A stretch of DNA of 48,487 nucleotides, from positions 1 through 48,487 of IMG/VR virus record IMGVR_UViG_3300020205_000140. One strand, written 5' to 3'. A program made the position numbers and the translations under genes. Each line of letters starts with the position of its first letter. Within the stretch, counting starts at the first letter, position 1. Of this stretch, positions 5,927 to 14,489 are shown one piece after another. The DNA comes from a virus. The notes beneath the pieces were generated by a model. That model did no database searches, had not been told where the DNA came from, and worked only from the letters and a program-made list of their open reading frames with translations.

Positions 5927-6973
5927 ATGGCGCAATTACATACAGCAACCCTCACCGCTGAGGAATTTGAAACATTATTTGGATTCCCAGAGTCTAGTGG
6001 ATTATTTCAAAATTCACAATTCCGATTAGTACTTAATAAATTTGGCAGATGCTATTGGCTATTAAGCATAGACAATCTGCAAGGTCCTCGATTTAGTGGA
6101 GTCAATGTCTACTATCAAGGTAACAACAGTAGACTAATTAGAACCATTTACCCAAATGCAAAACGTATTATCGACGTTGGGGCAAACGTAGGTAACAATA
6201 CCATTGCCTATGCAGAGTGGGCAGAGAATGTAGAATCATTTGAGCCTACGCCAACTACACTGACTATGCTCAAAGCCAATATTGCTATTGCCAAGCAGAG
6301 CAATCTACACGGTATCTATTGGCAAGGTGATCAGAATCAAGGACAAATATCTCGAGATCCCGCACCCGCCGTAGGTTGGTACTATTGGAAAGGTATTCCA
6401 CAAAGCATGAACATCAAAGCCAATATCAATCTACACGAAGTAGCAGTTACTAATAGAAACATTGGTACTATTGGTATTCAGGATCATCCAGACCACGGCG
6501 GCCACAACTTTGCAGTCTACAATACAACACAGGTTAAAAAAGCACAGTACGTGGTCAATGTTCCAGCTAGGACTATTGACAGTTTTAACTTTGAAGATGT
6601 TGATGCTATTAAGATCGACGTAGAAGGCAGTGAATTATTTGTAATTGAAGGTGCCAAAGATACTATTGACAAGTATCGCCCTAGCGTACAGGTAGAGATT
6701 GTTCCAAAACAATGCGCTCAATACGGATATCAACCACAGGACTTATACGACTTCTTTGCCCAAAGAGATTATGTATGCGTTAGTGCAGTTCGAAAGCCTG
6801 CTAATCCTGAACAACGTGGATTGTTTTTTGGAAAAGATATTGGAATGACACATCAACAAATTCCAAAATATATGGACAGATTGTTTGTGCCGCGTGAAGT
6901 ACACGAAGCAACAGACTACGGTGCTATGGAACAAGCAGATAACAAGTTTGAATCTTTATTCGATTTTGGTTAA
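5927..6973 (+). CDS. FkbM-family methyltransferase
   Basis: The 348-residue protein has an S-adenosylmethionine-binding core: motif I IIDVGANVGNNT (about 81-92), an acidic end of strand 2 in ESFEPTP (about 103-109), and the FkbM signature DAIKIDVEGSELFVIEGA (about 226-243). FkbM enzymes O-methylate sugars, polyketides or lipid-linked glycans. In a phage it could modify host surface glycans or virion sugars; this is inference. The N-terminal 75 residues and the 90-residue C-terminus have no recognised domain. ATG 5927 has AAGGAGATGAAATATT upstream. It stands as its own unit between a late-type motif and the consensus promoter at 6982. Confidence 0.85.
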   Translation: MAQLHTATLTAEEFETLFGFPESSGLFQNSQFRLVLNKFGRCYWLLSIDNLQGPRFSGVNVYYQGNNSRLIRTIYPNAKRIIDVGANVGNNTIAYAEWAENVESFEPTPTTLTMLKANIAIAKQSNLHGIYWQGDQNQGQISRDPAPAVGWYYWKGIPQSMNIKANINLHEVAVTNRNIGTIGIQDHPDHGGHNFAVYNTTQVKKAQYVVNVPARTIDSFNFEDVDAIKIDVEGSELFVIEGAKDTIDKYRPSVQVEIVPKQCAQYGYQPQDLYDFFAQRDYVCVSAVRKPANPEQRGLFFGKDIGMTHQQIPKYMDRLFVPREVHEATDYGAMEQADNKFESLFDFG

Positions 6974-6981
6974 ATTAATGG

Positions 6982-7010
6982 TTGACTAGATATAGAAGTT
7001 TTGTTATACT
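6982..7010 (+). promoter_or_regulatory. Sigma70-type promoter with a leader of about 50 nt
   Basis: TTGACT (6982-6987), 17 nt, TATACT (7005-7010). The start is expected near 7017. The leader holds a possible TGTGC/GCACA stem and a ribosome site (AAGAAAGG) before ATG 7065. Confidence 0.8.
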
Positions 7011-7064
7011 ATGTACTGTGCTAAATGTTAAGGCACAAATTTTTAACTAAAGAAAGGTATTTTT

Positions 7065-8573
7065 ATGTTGCAAAACTTCTATGATCCCGTACAGGGACGG
7101 CTTGTGTTACCCGACGGATTTACTGATCCGTCTAAGGGCAATTATGCCCCGGAATACAATAACATCTATCCAGACTGTCAAGATGATATCGATGAAGCAT
7201 TCGGATTGAATCTCCCCAAAACTCCAAAAGAAATGTATCAGCTTTCTAAAGCTGAACGATCTCAAGTAATTGAGAAATTGAAAAAATTTAGTCGCTACCC
7301 AGATGCAATTATGCCAGGCGAAGGCATTAAAGACTTTGCTGACGAATTCTCAAAAGTGTTAGCAGAGTTTAAAAAAACACGATGCTGGATCTTTAAAGAT
7401 GCGAAAGGCCAAGAATACGGAGTCAGACCTCCTAAAGGTAATTTTGGAGTAATAGGTGTAATGGCGATGCCGTGGCATTTGATGCGAATCGATTACGATG
7501 CTCAACGTTGGACTGATATCCCACACGTTGCAAAACTGTTAATGAAACATGACGGGCAAATGGCACAAGGCATCAGTGCTCGAATCACTATCGATGGTAG
7601 GAAGATTGATGTAAACGAAGGTCGGCATGGTGCTATGGAAATTGCGTTAACTGGTGCTCCGTATTGCTGGGGGCGAGCTATTGTTAGCGATAACCGAGGC
7701 AGGAACTTTGACATTTTTGAACTGTTAAACATTATTCCTAAGGCAACTGAGCTTTATGACGAATTCCGAATTAAAGCAGGGCGAGCCAAAATGTATAAAG
7801 AAGCACAAATGGATATCAAACAAGATGTAGGCGGACGTATTGAGGATCAACACGCATACGACCTAAGCGAACTCAATCATAATCACGATGTCCGATTTGT
7901 TCCTTCTTCTAAGAAAAAAGGCGGCAAGAAAACATTGCTTAAGAAAGGCGATGCTTTCCGGGTTGATAAGTTTTACGACTTCTTCCAAGACGGGCGTTAT
8001 TCTATTAAAGACACTACCGGTATCGTAGTTGATACTTACTTGGCAGATGCCTATACTATCTTGCGCGATTCCTTCTATGAAGGGTATATGCCTCATGAAC
8101 CAGCATGGGCTATTTGTGAATTGTTTAAGCAGACTGCTAAGGAAGAATCTAGTGGTACATTGACTGCTAATAAACGTAGCAAAATGCGTAAAGTAATTAC
8201 TACTGTATTGAACGAGCGGTATCATATTAGTAAGTACGATGACGGTCACAAACAGTCAGAAGCTTTCTATAAAGAATTCGGTAAGGTACGCAATAGAGTT
8301 GACTATGACGAAACATTTGCAGGTTATATTTCAGGAAACAATTTTGTTGAATACTTCCTTACTACTGCTCTATATAGCATGATTCAAGAAAGTGACTTGA
8401 TTAAGTCCACTGACAAATCAATATTTGTTATTCCAAAAGCATACTGGAATACCGACGGTACTGAGATTCGAGACAATTCAGGCGCTCTGTTCAGCTACAC
8501 TAACTTCCTTTCAGATCCAAAAGATGGAGACATCGAAGGGTTTGATGATGTAGAAGACGATGACACTGTCTAA
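7065..8573 (+). CDS. Hypothetical protein, 502 aa
   Basis: The 502-residue protein begins MLQNFYDPVQGRLVLPDGF. I do not recognise a family. It contains a lysine-rich linker (SSKKKGGKKTLLKKGDAF, about 282-299), a helical C-terminal half, and an acidic end (EGFDDVEDDDTV), features common in nucleic-acid or complex-scaffolding proteins. The cluster RHGAMEIALTGAPYCWGRAIV near residue 190 looks like a structured core. It has its own strong promoter and ribosome site, so it is probably abundant early. The last 14 nt overlap the HNH-like gene, so the two proteins are likely made together. Confidence 0.85.
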   Translation: MLQNFYDPVQGRLVLPDGFTDPSKGNYAPEYNNIYPDCQDDIDEAFGLNLPKTPKEMYQLSKAERSQVIEKLKKFSRYPDAIMPGEGIKDFADEFSKVLAEFKKTRCWIFKDAKGQEYGVRPPKGNFGVIGVMAMPWHLMRIDYDAQRWTDIPHVAKLLMKHDGQMAQGISARITIDGRKIDVNEGRHGAMEIALTGAPYCWGRAIVSDNRGRNFDIFELLNIIPKATELYDEFRIKAGRAKMYKEAQMDIKQDVGGRIEDQHAYDLSELNHNHDVRFVPSSKKKGGKKTLLKKGDAFRVDKFYDFFQDGRYSIKDTTGIVVDTYLADAYTILRDSFYEGYMPHEPAWAICELFKQTAKEESSGTLTANKRSKMRKVITTVLNERYHISKYDDGHKQSEAFYKEFGKVRNRVDYDETFAGYISGNNFVEYFLTTALYSMIQESDLIKSTDKSIFVIPKAYWNTDGTEIRDNSGALFSYTNFLSDPKDGDIEGFDDVEDDDTV

Positions 8574-9174
8574 ACTCAATCAGGAGACACAATCTCTTTA
8601 TGAACTTTTAGACGAAGAATCGAAGACGGTCTTTGACCGTCTTCATTCTGCTAATTTAAAAAAATCTAAGAAAAAGAGTTGGAGTCGAGAAGAACAAAGT
8701 GCATACGGCACTATAGAGATTTTTGAAAGTCTTGCTAATCCTAAATTAGATACTTTTAAAGATGTTCGACTGCCATGGGCCTATAATCGTGCTAGTAGTT
8801 ACGGAGTGGACTATAAAGAACTGTATGCTATATGTCCTTGGATTTGTCCTTATTTTTTAAAGCCGTTAGATTATCGTCAAGGGTTTAATGATTTTGTAAT
8901 TAATATCTTTGAAAAAGATGCTTCTAAGGTTGCTAAAAAACAGTGGTACAAACCTAGTGTACAACATATTGTTCCTAGTGCAATGGGTGGGCCTGTAAAC
9001 GATATTAGAAACTTGATGATCATCCCATTACGTCCTAATATCTTATACAGAGATATGACACCCGAAGAACGATTTGAAATGATTAGGGTTATGACTTCTG
9101 ATCATTTCAAAGCTAGAGTTGATATTGCAGAAAAATTGTTTTATAAACCAAAAATTTGGTCTGTTATTAGTTAA
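8560..9174 (+). CDS. HNH-like protein
   Basis: The 204-residue protein has, at about 132-160, the segment SVQHIVPSAMGGPVNDIRNLMI followed by PLRPN. This resembles the core of HNH nucleases: HIVP, GG, then D..NL and a final N. The zinc-binding cysteines of many HNH proteins are absent and only one His of the pair is seen before IVP, so the enzyme may be degenerate or divergent. The N-terminal 120 residues are helical, with a lysine patch (LKKSKKKSW). It begins inside the upstream 502-aa gene (14-nt overlap). It could be a nicking or structure-specific nuclease in DNA processing, which I rate as plausible but unproven. Confidence 0.6.
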   Translation: MTLSKLNQETQSLYELLDEESKTVFDRLHSANLKKSKKKSWSREEQSAYGTIEIFESLANPKLDTFKDVRLPWAYNRASSYGVDYKELYAICPWICPYFLKPLDYRQGFNDFVINIFEKDASKVAKKQWYKPSVQHIVPSAMGGPVNDIRNLMIIPLRPNILYRDMTPEERFEMIRVMTSDHFKARVDIAEKLFYKPKIWSVIS

Positions 9175-9184
9175 AGGAATAACC

Positions 9185-9415
9185 ATGAAAGTAGTTAGCA
9201 TTTCAGATAAGAGCAAAGAGAAGAAGAAAGCAGATCTTCTTGAGATTCTTGACCATCTACGTGATGAAGTAGTTGAAGGAAAGATAACTGAGTTTGTGGC
9301 CGCTAGTATAGACGAAGAAGGTGATGTACAGATACATGCGGCCTGTGCAGATTTTCCGGGTGCGGTTGGGCTATTTGAAATCGGTAAACACATTCTAATC
9401 AGTCAGGACGCATAA
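9185..9415 (+). CDS. Hypothetical protein, 76 aa
   Basis: The 76-residue protein begins MKVVSISDKSKEKKKADLLEIL. It has a helical first half rich in Lys and Glu, then EFVAASIDEEGDVQIHAAC and a hydrophobic end (GLFEIGKHILISQD). I have a sense of this being a small conserved phage protein but cannot name it. I chose ATG 9185, with AAAGGAATAACC upstream, over an in-frame start at 9119 that lies deep inside the HNH-like gene. Its TAA overlaps the next ATG (9415) by one base. Confidence 0.75.
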   Translation: MKVVSISDKSKEKKKADLLEILDHLRDEVVEGKITEFVAASIDEEGDVQIHAACADFPGAVGLFEIGKHILISQDA

Positions 9416-10113
9416 TGGCCAGCTTGAAAGACATGCCGTTTACAGTAGTTGAGGCGTTGACCTTTGCCTGTTGTATCTATAGGGAGAAAGGCTATACTAG
9501 CACCAGCAGTTATACAGGTGGTGATCAGCAAAGTTATACAAACAAAGACATGCTGACCTTTGAACTCATGCCACAACTTGCTGGCAGTACCTATCTGTTA
9601 AAGTTTACCCCTACAGTAGAAGACATTGATCAAGCGTTGGCCATTATCAAACACTTTCGAAAACTTAGTTTTGGCGTTATTGGAGATACACTTAACGACT
9701 ATATGGGCAGAGTCTTTGGTGTTACGCAAAACGAAAATATCACCATGAAAGACTTTGGAGTGCTGGCCAGTGTTCCTCAGGTATATGATCGAGAAGTAAA
9801 CGACAAACTGGTCAAGTCCGCAATCAAAGATACAGTAAAAGCCTACTTGGGCCAAGAAGGTGACACTATTGTACTCAACATTCGTTATATACAAAGCAAG
9901 CCTGTTCCTCAAATTGGCTGTTTCAGCCATACTGCCATAACTGATGGCAACTATTTGGTAAGTTTTTTGAGCAAAGAACTGCTGGGCATTGCTGGGTCTA
10001 GCCAGCAAATACGAGCCAAAGTAAAGAAACATTCAGTAAACTTTACTACCAAAACGCCCGAAACACAGTTAAATTATGTCAAAGTACTTGACAGAGAGTT
10101 CGTTTGGCTGTAA
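9415..10113 (+). CDS. Hypothetical protein, 232 aa
   Basis: The 232-residue protein begins MASLKDMPFTVVEALTFACC. It alternates helices and strands with no motif that I can match. Its lysines cluster near the C-terminus (RAKVKKHSVNFTTKT). It sits directly upstream of the DNA ligase gene. The ligase promoter's -35 box is inside its last codons, and its TAA is part of the -10 box (TAAAAT). It starts by one-base overlap with the 76-aa gene, so the 9185-10113 pair form a unit with the genes before it. A replication-related role is possible from position only. Confidence 0.8.
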   Translation: MASLKDMPFTVVEALTFACCIYREKGYTSTSSYTGGDQQSYTNKDMLTFELMPQLAGSTYLLKFTPTVEDIDQALAIIKHFRKLSFGVIGDTLNDYMGRVFGVTQNENITMKDFGVLASVPQVYDREVNDKLVKSAIKDTVKAYLGQEGDTIVLNIRYIQSKPVPQIGCFSHTAITDGNYLVSFLSKELLGIAGSSQQIRAKVKKHSVNFTTKTPETQLNYVKVLDREFVWL

Positions 10114-10116
10114 AAT
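10088..10116 (+). promoter_or_regulatory. Sigma70-type promoter for the DNA ligase operon
   Basis: TTGACA (10088-10093), 17 nt, TAAAAT (10111-10116). Start expected near 10123. AGAAGGA precedes ATG 10141. The promoter lies across the end of the upstream gene. Confidence 0.75.
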
Positions 10117-10140
10117 ATAACTTTAAACAGAAGGAATATC

Positions 10141-11463
10141 ATGAGCGATCCTTGCTACCGCGTTATTAGTACCTTAGAAGACCACCCTAGTCGTTTGAAT
10201 AAAGAGGCCATTGTTTTGGCACAAGCTGAAATGGCTAATGATGAGTTTTTTCAAGGTTGTCGATTGGCATTAGATCCAATGATCACTTTTGGTGTTAAAC
10301 AAGTTCCGGAGAAAAAAGATGAAGACGGCCCTGGGTTTAGTTGGGATAGTTTTATTGTGCTTGCTGGCAACCTACGCGATCGTAACCTCACCGGCCACGA
10401 TGCTCGCGATGCCATTGCTGAAGCTATAAAGCAATCAACTAAAAATGAATGGAATGGATGGTATCGACGTATTCTTATTAAAGATCTGCGTTGTGGTACT
10501 AGTGAAAAAACAATCAACAAAGTAGTGGAAAAGAAATATGCTAGTTACGCTATTCCTATATTCGGTTGTCAGCTTGCTCACGATAGTGCTAATCATGAGT
10601 CAAAGGTATCGGGCAAAAAACTTATCGAAGTTAAACTCGACGGAGTTAGAGTTATTACTATTGTACGTTGTGATGGTCGGGTGGATATGTTCAGTCGCAA
10701 TGGTAAAGAACTTGTTAATTTTCCACACGTTATAGAACAGATTAGTGCAGTTGTTAAAAAGGCGCCACCTAAATATGATCTAGTGTTAGATGGTGAAATT
10801 ATGAGTAGCAGTTTCCAGGACTTGATGACACAGGTACATCGTAAAAGCGATGTTAAAGCCAATGATGCAATTTTGAATCTGTTTGACATGTGTCCATTAA
10901 CTGCCTTTGAACAAGGAACTTGGGACAAAAGTCAGACACTTCGTAGTCAAATGGTGCAGGCATGGGTGGAGAAGAATCACTCGGACTTGCCTAATGTCAC
11001 TTGCCTTGCTAACGAACTAGTTGATTTAGACACAGACGAAGGTCAGTTACGTTATAAAGAAATTAATGCACAAGCAGTCACAGGTGGATATGAAGGCATT
11101 ATGATCAAAGATCCAGAAGCTGGATACGAATGTAAGCGTAGTGTGGCATGGCTTAAACTTAAACCATTTATTGAAGTCTCTTTGGAGGTTAAAGATGTTG
11201 AAGAAGGTACAGGAAAAAATGTTGGACGTCTCGGCGCTCTTGTTTGCGAAGGTGTTGACGATGGTAAATCTATTTCAGTCAATGTGGGAAGTGGTTTTAC
11301 TGATGATCATCGCATTGAGTTTTGGGCTAGCAGGACTTTACTCCCTGGCAACATTGTAGAAGTCCGTGCAGATGCAGTAACACAGAATCAGGACGGTACA
11401 TATAGTTTGCGTTTTCCACGTTTCAAAGGATTCCGTGGTTTTGAACTAGGAGAAAAGATATGA
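10141..11463 (+). CDS. ATP-dependent DNA ligase (T4 gp30-like)
   Basis: The 440-residue protein has the nucleotidyl-transferase motif I EVKLDGVR, with K165 as the lysine that takes AMP. Other motifs are RNGKEL (III), YDLVLDGEI (IIIa/acidic), YEGIMIKDP (IV) and AWLKLKP (V). The C-terminus is an OB fold (LEVKDVEEGTGKNVGRLGALV, then VNVGSGFTDDHR). It seals nicks with ATP and is needed to join Okazaki fragments and in repair. The length is near T4 ligase (487 aa). The first ~140 residues form the alpha-helical DNA-binding region. Its last bases overlap the next start (ATGA type at 11460), placing the following small genes in its operon. Confidence 0.95.
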   Translation: MSDPCYRVISTLEDHPSRLNKEAIVLAQAEMANDEFFQGCRLALDPMITFGVKQVPEKKDEDGPGFSWDSFIVLAGNLRDRNLTGHDARDAIAEAIKQSTKNEWNGWYRRILIKDLRCGTSEKTINKVVEKKYASYAIPIFGCQLAHDSANHESKVSGKKLIEVKLDGVRVITIVRCDGRVDMFSRNGKELVNFPHVIEQISAVVKKAPPKYDLVLDGEIMSSSFQDLMTQVHRKSDVKANDAILNLFDMCPLTAFEQGTWDKSQTLRSQMVQAWVEKNHSDLPNVTCLANELVDLDTDEGQLRYKEINAQAVTGGYEGIMIKDPEAGYECKRSVAWLKLKPFIEVSLEVKDVEEGTGKNVGRLGALVCEGVDDGKSISVNVGSGFTDDHRIEFWASRTLLPGNIVEVRADAVTQNQDGTYSLRFPRFKGFRGFELGEKI

Positions 11464-11660
11464 CAGAAATCAGTAGAGTCTCTGCTCAAAATGCAGAGAT
11501 TCAAAAACAGATAGAGATTAAAAAGCTAGACAAGCGGCACGAAGAACTTCGAATAGAAGAACAGCGTGTCAAACTTAATCTCAAGGCTAATGAAGAAGCA
11601 AGAATTGATATGAATCGCCGGATGAATCGTCCAGGCCAAAACGTAGATAAGATGGCATGA
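11460..11660 (+). CDS. Small coiled-coil protein, 66 aa
   Basis: The 66-residue protein is almost wholly charged and helical (QKQIEIKKLDKRHEELRIEEQR), with regularly spaced hydrophobic residues that indicate a coiled coil, and a basic Arg-rich end (MNRRMNRPGQN). No family is recognised. It may dimerise or act as an adaptor. It overlaps the ligase gene by 4 nt and the following gene by 4 nt, which supports translation. The ligase end AGGAGAAAAG provides its ribosome site. Confidence 0.8.
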   Translation: MTEISRVSAQNAEIQKQIEIKKLDKRHEELRIEEQRVKLNLKANEEARIDMNRRMNRPGQNVDKMA

Positions 11661-11881
11661 ATATAACCGCTCACCAAAGTAATATTAGGACTATACGACA
11701 GGGCGATCCTAAGTTTACGCTCAAAGACAAGTTTGTTATCTGTCCACGAGCCGGTTTTGAAATTAGTCAGCGATGCCCGGAAAATTATCGCAGTTTAATT
11801 CATGAATGTATTCAGCACGGTTGGCTTAAACCTGTAGCACACGTATATGGAAAAGAATTAACAATGGATGCCTTAAGATGA
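11657..11881 (+). CDS. Hypothetical protein, 74 aa
   Basis: The 74-residue protein begins MNITAHQSNIRTIRQGDP. It contains VICPRAGFEISQRCPENY and ends in a possible helix-turn region. Two cysteines 15 residues apart do not form a clear zinc knuckle. It starts in a 4-nt ATGA overlap with the coiled-coil gene and ends in a 4-nt overlap with the zinc-ribbon gene. I recognise no family. It is part of the ligase operon. Confidence 0.75.
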   Translation: MNITAHQSNIRTIRQGDPKFTLKDKFVICPRAGFEISQRCPENYRSLIHECIQHGWLKPVAHVYGKELTMDALR

Positions 11882-12468
11882 AACAAGAATTAGATAAACT
11901 GTTGTGTGAGAAGTATCCCAAGATGATGGTCAACCGCAACAAGAACATGCAAGAAACTTGTATGTGTTGGGGATTTGAATGTGGTGACGGTTGGTTCAAT
12001 ATCCTGGATCAGCTTATGGGCAATATTCAACATCACATTGATTGGAAAGAGAAACAGCGCAAGTGGGCTACAGAATATAACGAAATGGCCGCACAGGCCA
12101 AAGCTGGAAACTTCGACTTGTTTGAAGCCAGCATGAAGGCACTGCCCAATGATGAGTATAAAGAAAAACGATTGGCAGAAATTGTTGCCGGTGACTTTAG
12201 ACAAGTACCTGAGTCTATTCCACAAGTAACGTTAGATCAAGTTAAAGAGAAGTTTGGCACACTACGTTTTTACTACTCAGGCGGCGATGACTACATTAGT
12301 GGCATGGTGTCACTGGCAGAAAGCATGACTGGAGTCACTTGCGAAAGCTGTGGCAATATTGGTGAAAGCCGAGGTGGTGGGTGGATCCATACCTACTGCG
12401 AACCATGTGAAGAAAAGCGTGAAGCAGAACGAGCAGAGTACGCAAAGCAGAATGGCTTTGAAGAATGA
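11878..12468 (+). CDS. Zinc-ribbon phage protein, 196 aa
   Basis: The 196-residue protein ends in a zinc-binding block: CESCGNIG, then a GGGW stretch and YCEPCEEK, giving four cysteines in CxxC pairs. Before it lies the segment QVKEKFGTLRFYYSGGDDY, followed by SGMVSLAESM, which I know as a recurring phage and bacterial unit of unknown role. The N-terminal half is helical with an early Cys cluster (ETCMCWGFECGDGW) that might hold a second metal. It may bind nucleic acid or protein partners. It overlaps both neighbours in the ligase operon (ATGA upstream, 17 nt downstream). Confidence 0.8.
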   Translation: MKQELDKLLCEKYPKMMVNRNKNMQETCMCWGFECGDGWFNILDQLMGNIQHHIDWKEKQRKWATEYNEMAAQAKAGNFDLFEASMKALPNDEYKEKRLAEIVAGDFRQVPESIPQVTLDQVKEKFGTLRFYYSGGDDYISGMVSLAESMTGVTCESCGNIGESRGGGWIHTYCEPCEEKREAERAEYAKQNGFEE

Positions 12469-12805
12469 TGCACAGGGACATTTAGGTTCCATCCCAGTAA
12501 ATCCCACGTTTGAGGTTATGGTAATAGATGGCTTCGCACATCGAATCCACAAGACAGTAGTACACAAGTTTACAATGGGCGATGTTGAAGACCCAGACTT
12601 GTATGCCGCTCAGCCATTGTTAGATTGGCAACATAGTGAAATGGGTGAATGGGTTATGACTAGAGCAGTGGATACCCCCGAATGGCACAGACATGCTGAT
12701 GTAATGAGCTATGGATATCAATATGCAGTCGTTGCCAAACTCAAAGAAAAAGATTACACCTATTGGATCCTTAAATGGGGTAATGATGTTGACAAAAAAC
12801 GTTAA
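12452..12805 (+). CDS. Hypothetical protein, 117 aa
   Basis: The 117-residue protein starts MALKNDAQGHLGSIPVNPTFEVMV. A longer in-frame start at 12350 would add residues that are only the zinc-ribbon gene read in another frame, so I prefer ATG 12452, which overlaps that gene by 17 nt. Its sequence alternates strands and short helices with many His and Trp residues (LLDWQHSEMGEWVMTRAVDTPEWHRH). No catalytic motif is recognised. It is the last gene of the ligase operon, and the next promoter begins inside its final codons. Confidence 0.75.
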   Translation: MALKNDAQGHLGSIPVNPTFEVMVIDGFAHRIHKTVVHKFTMGDVEDPDLYAAQPLLDWQHSEMGEWVMTRAVDTPEWHRHADVMSYGYQYAVVAKLKEKDYTYWILKWGNDVDKKR

Positions 12806-12817
12806 ATGTAGTATAAT
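12789..12817 (+). promoter_or_regulatory. Perfect sigma70 consensus promoter, leaderless layout
   Basis: TTGACA (12789-12794), 17 nt, TATAAT (12812-12817). ATG 12824 follows after 6 nt (ACTAAT), the third case of this exact geometry in the window. No ribosome site. Confidence 0.93.
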
Positions 12818-12823
12818 ACTAAT

Positions 12824-13684
12824 ATGAAAATCAAACTTGTATCAGACTTGCATTTGGAGTTTAGTGATATTAACATTACTAATGACGACAAGTGCGATGT
12901 CCTTATCTTAGGCGGCGACATTATGATCGCACAGGATCTACACGATCATCCTGAGCCAAACAATACTAGGGATCAAGCCGCCATCGCCGCAGGTACCGGG
13001 TTGGGTCGTAGACAACAGGCCGCACAGAGATTCCGTGACTTCTTGAAGCGTTGCAGTTTTCAGTTTCCGCACGTTATCTATATTGCCGGTAACCATGAAT
13101 TTTATAATGGAAAGTTCTACGCAGGTATCGATTACCTACGTGAAGAGTGCTCCAAGTATCCCAATGTCTACTTTTTAGAGCAAGACATGAAGATTATCGA
13201 CGATGTAGTATTTGTGGGTGGAACACTTTGGACTAATATGAACAAGCGTGATCCGCTTACAATGCACGCCATTGAAGGTATGATGAACGACTTTCGCATC
13301 ATTAAAAACGACAAACGAAACTATGCCTCTATGAGTGCATTAGATGTTGCGATCCGCCACGATAGAACTCTTGCTTACATTAAACTGATTGTCCAAGAAC
13401 ACAAGGACAAGACGTGCGTTGTAGTTGGTCATCATAGCCCAAGTTTTCAAAGTTGTCATCCGAGCTATGCTCATGAAACACTGATGAACGGCGGTTACCA
13501 CAGTGACCTAAGTGAGTTTATTATGGATCACCCGCAGATCAAACTGTGGACACATGGACATACTCATCACCCTTTTGATTATGTTATAGGTGAAACACGT
13601 ATTGTATGTAATCCCCGCGGTTATGAAAACGATGGTTACAGCGAGCAAACTGGCTGGAACCCTAATATTGTATTGGAGTTATAA
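12824..13684 (+). CDS. Metallophosphoesterase, predicted leaderless
   Basis: The 286-residue protein has the calcineurin-like blocks SDLHLEF (D8, H10), LGGDIM (D32), AGNHEFY (N90, H91), VVGHHSP (H203) and THGHTHHP (H244, H246). This is a full metal centre for phosphoester hydrolysis. It is larger than the 2361 enzyme and has a 50-residue helical insert between blocks 2 and 3 (DPQ-rich, RRQQAAQRF). The substrate is unknown. The start codon is fixed by the promoter: only 6 nt separate TATAAT from the ATG, so the message should be leaderless. Its TAA overlaps the next ATG by one base, so 13684 onward is downstream in the same operon. Confidence 0.9.
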   Translation: MKIKLVSDLHLEFSDINITNDDKCDVLILGGDIMIAQDLHDHPEPNNTRDQAAIAAGTGLGRRQQAAQRFRDFLKRCSFQFPHVIYIAGNHEFYNGKFYAGIDYLREECSKYPNVYFLEQDMKIIDDVVFVGGTLWTNMNKRDPLTMHAIEGMMNDFRIIKNDKRNYASMSALDVAIRHDRTLAYIKLIVQEHKDKTCVVVGHHSPSFQSCHPSYAHETLMNGGYHSDLSEFIMDHPQIKLWTHGHTHHPFDYVIGETRIVCNPRGYENDGYSEQTGWNPNIVLEL

Positions 13685-14124
13685 TGAAAATCGGACTTAG
13701 TTATAGCCGTTGCGTTAGAGATATCGTTGACGGTAAGGTAGACATTGAGGATGTTCTAGTGTTAATCACTCGTACGGATTTTGATCCGCATGATGACAAA
13801 CAGTGGGAAGGTATTTGGATTGGCTACGGAGGTGGTACTGATAATGGTTACACCACAGGATTCTTTAGTCAAAGCAATCCTGAATGGGCAGGCTATCATG
13901 ATGAGGATCAATTCCGTAGCGTCAGCATTGAACTTTGGGAAAGAGGCCTACTGCACCAGCCACGCAAGTTTGGCGCTCATCCTAGTCGTCGTCCTGAGAT
14001 TTGGTTAGAAGCAGTCTTGCCTAGCAGTGAACTAGAACGTAATCCAGCGGCTAAAAATGCATGGGACAAGTTCCAGATGATTGCAGGGTTGACTAATGTT
14101 GCGTTGGATGACAAGTACAAATGA
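13684..14124 (+). CDS. Hypothetical protein, 146 aa
   Basis: The 146-residue protein begins MKIGLSYSRCVRDIVDGKVD, which I associate with a small conserved phage protein of unknown role. It is Gly, Trp and Tyr rich (WEGIWIGYGGGTDNGYTT) and likely compact and beta-rich, with an Arg-containing central part (HQPRKFGAHPSRRPEIW). No enzyme motif is recognised. It overlaps the phosphoesterase gene by one base and the next gene by 4 nt (ATGA), so it lies inside the 12824 operon. Confidence 0.8.
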   Translation: MKIGLSYSRCVRDIVDGKVDIEDVLVLITRTDFDPHDDKQWEGIWIGYGGGTDNGYTTGFFSQSNPEWAGYHDEDQFRSVSIELWERGLLHQPRKFGAHPSRRPEIWLEAVLPSSELERNPAAKNAWDKFQMIAGLTNVALDDKYK

Positions 14125-14489
14125 TTAAAGGCTTAATGGGTAACCAAGGAGTTATCGTAAGTGGAGGCGATACAGCTTTACCTTACGTTAACCCAAATCC
14201 TAACAATCCAATGACTGGAATGTTACGTATTAACAACACAAACATCGAAGTGTTTAATGGTAGCAGTTGGCAAATGATATCTAGCAGTTATGCCACTGTG
14301 AGTTTAGATCCAGAAACACAAGATCTATTACAGTGGGTACGTACTCAAAGAACACTAGAGTTAAACAGACAAACACTAATGAAGAATAATCCTGCACTTG
14401 AAAAGGCCTACGAAGCTATGAAACGAGCAGAAGATAACTTTGATATACTTGCAACTATTGCTGGAAAGTACGAGCATGTCGAACGTTAG
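14121..14489 (+). CDS. Hypothetical protein, 122 aa
   Basis: The 122-residue protein begins MIKGLMGNQGVIVSGGDTALP. The Pro/Asn segment YVNPNPNNPMTGMLRINN and EVFNGSSWQM resemble a short beta repeat seen in phage virion or fibre-associated proteins. The last 60 residues form a long helix (RTLELNRQTLMKNNPALEKAYEAM). A structural or chaperone role is possible but unproven. It overlaps the genes on both sides by 4 and 14 nt. Confidence 0.75.
   Translation: MIKGLMGNQGVIVSGGDTALPYVNPNPNNPMTGMLRINNTNIEVFNGSSWQMISSSYATVSLDPETQDLLQWVRTQRTLELNRQTLMKNNPALEKAYEAMKRAEDNFDILATIAGKYEHVER

Noticed and set aside
10538-10735. Hydrophobic 65-aa frame inside the ligase gene
   Set aside because: No ribosome site, no promoter, and it lies within a highly conserved catalytic region. 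A chance hydrophobic frame.
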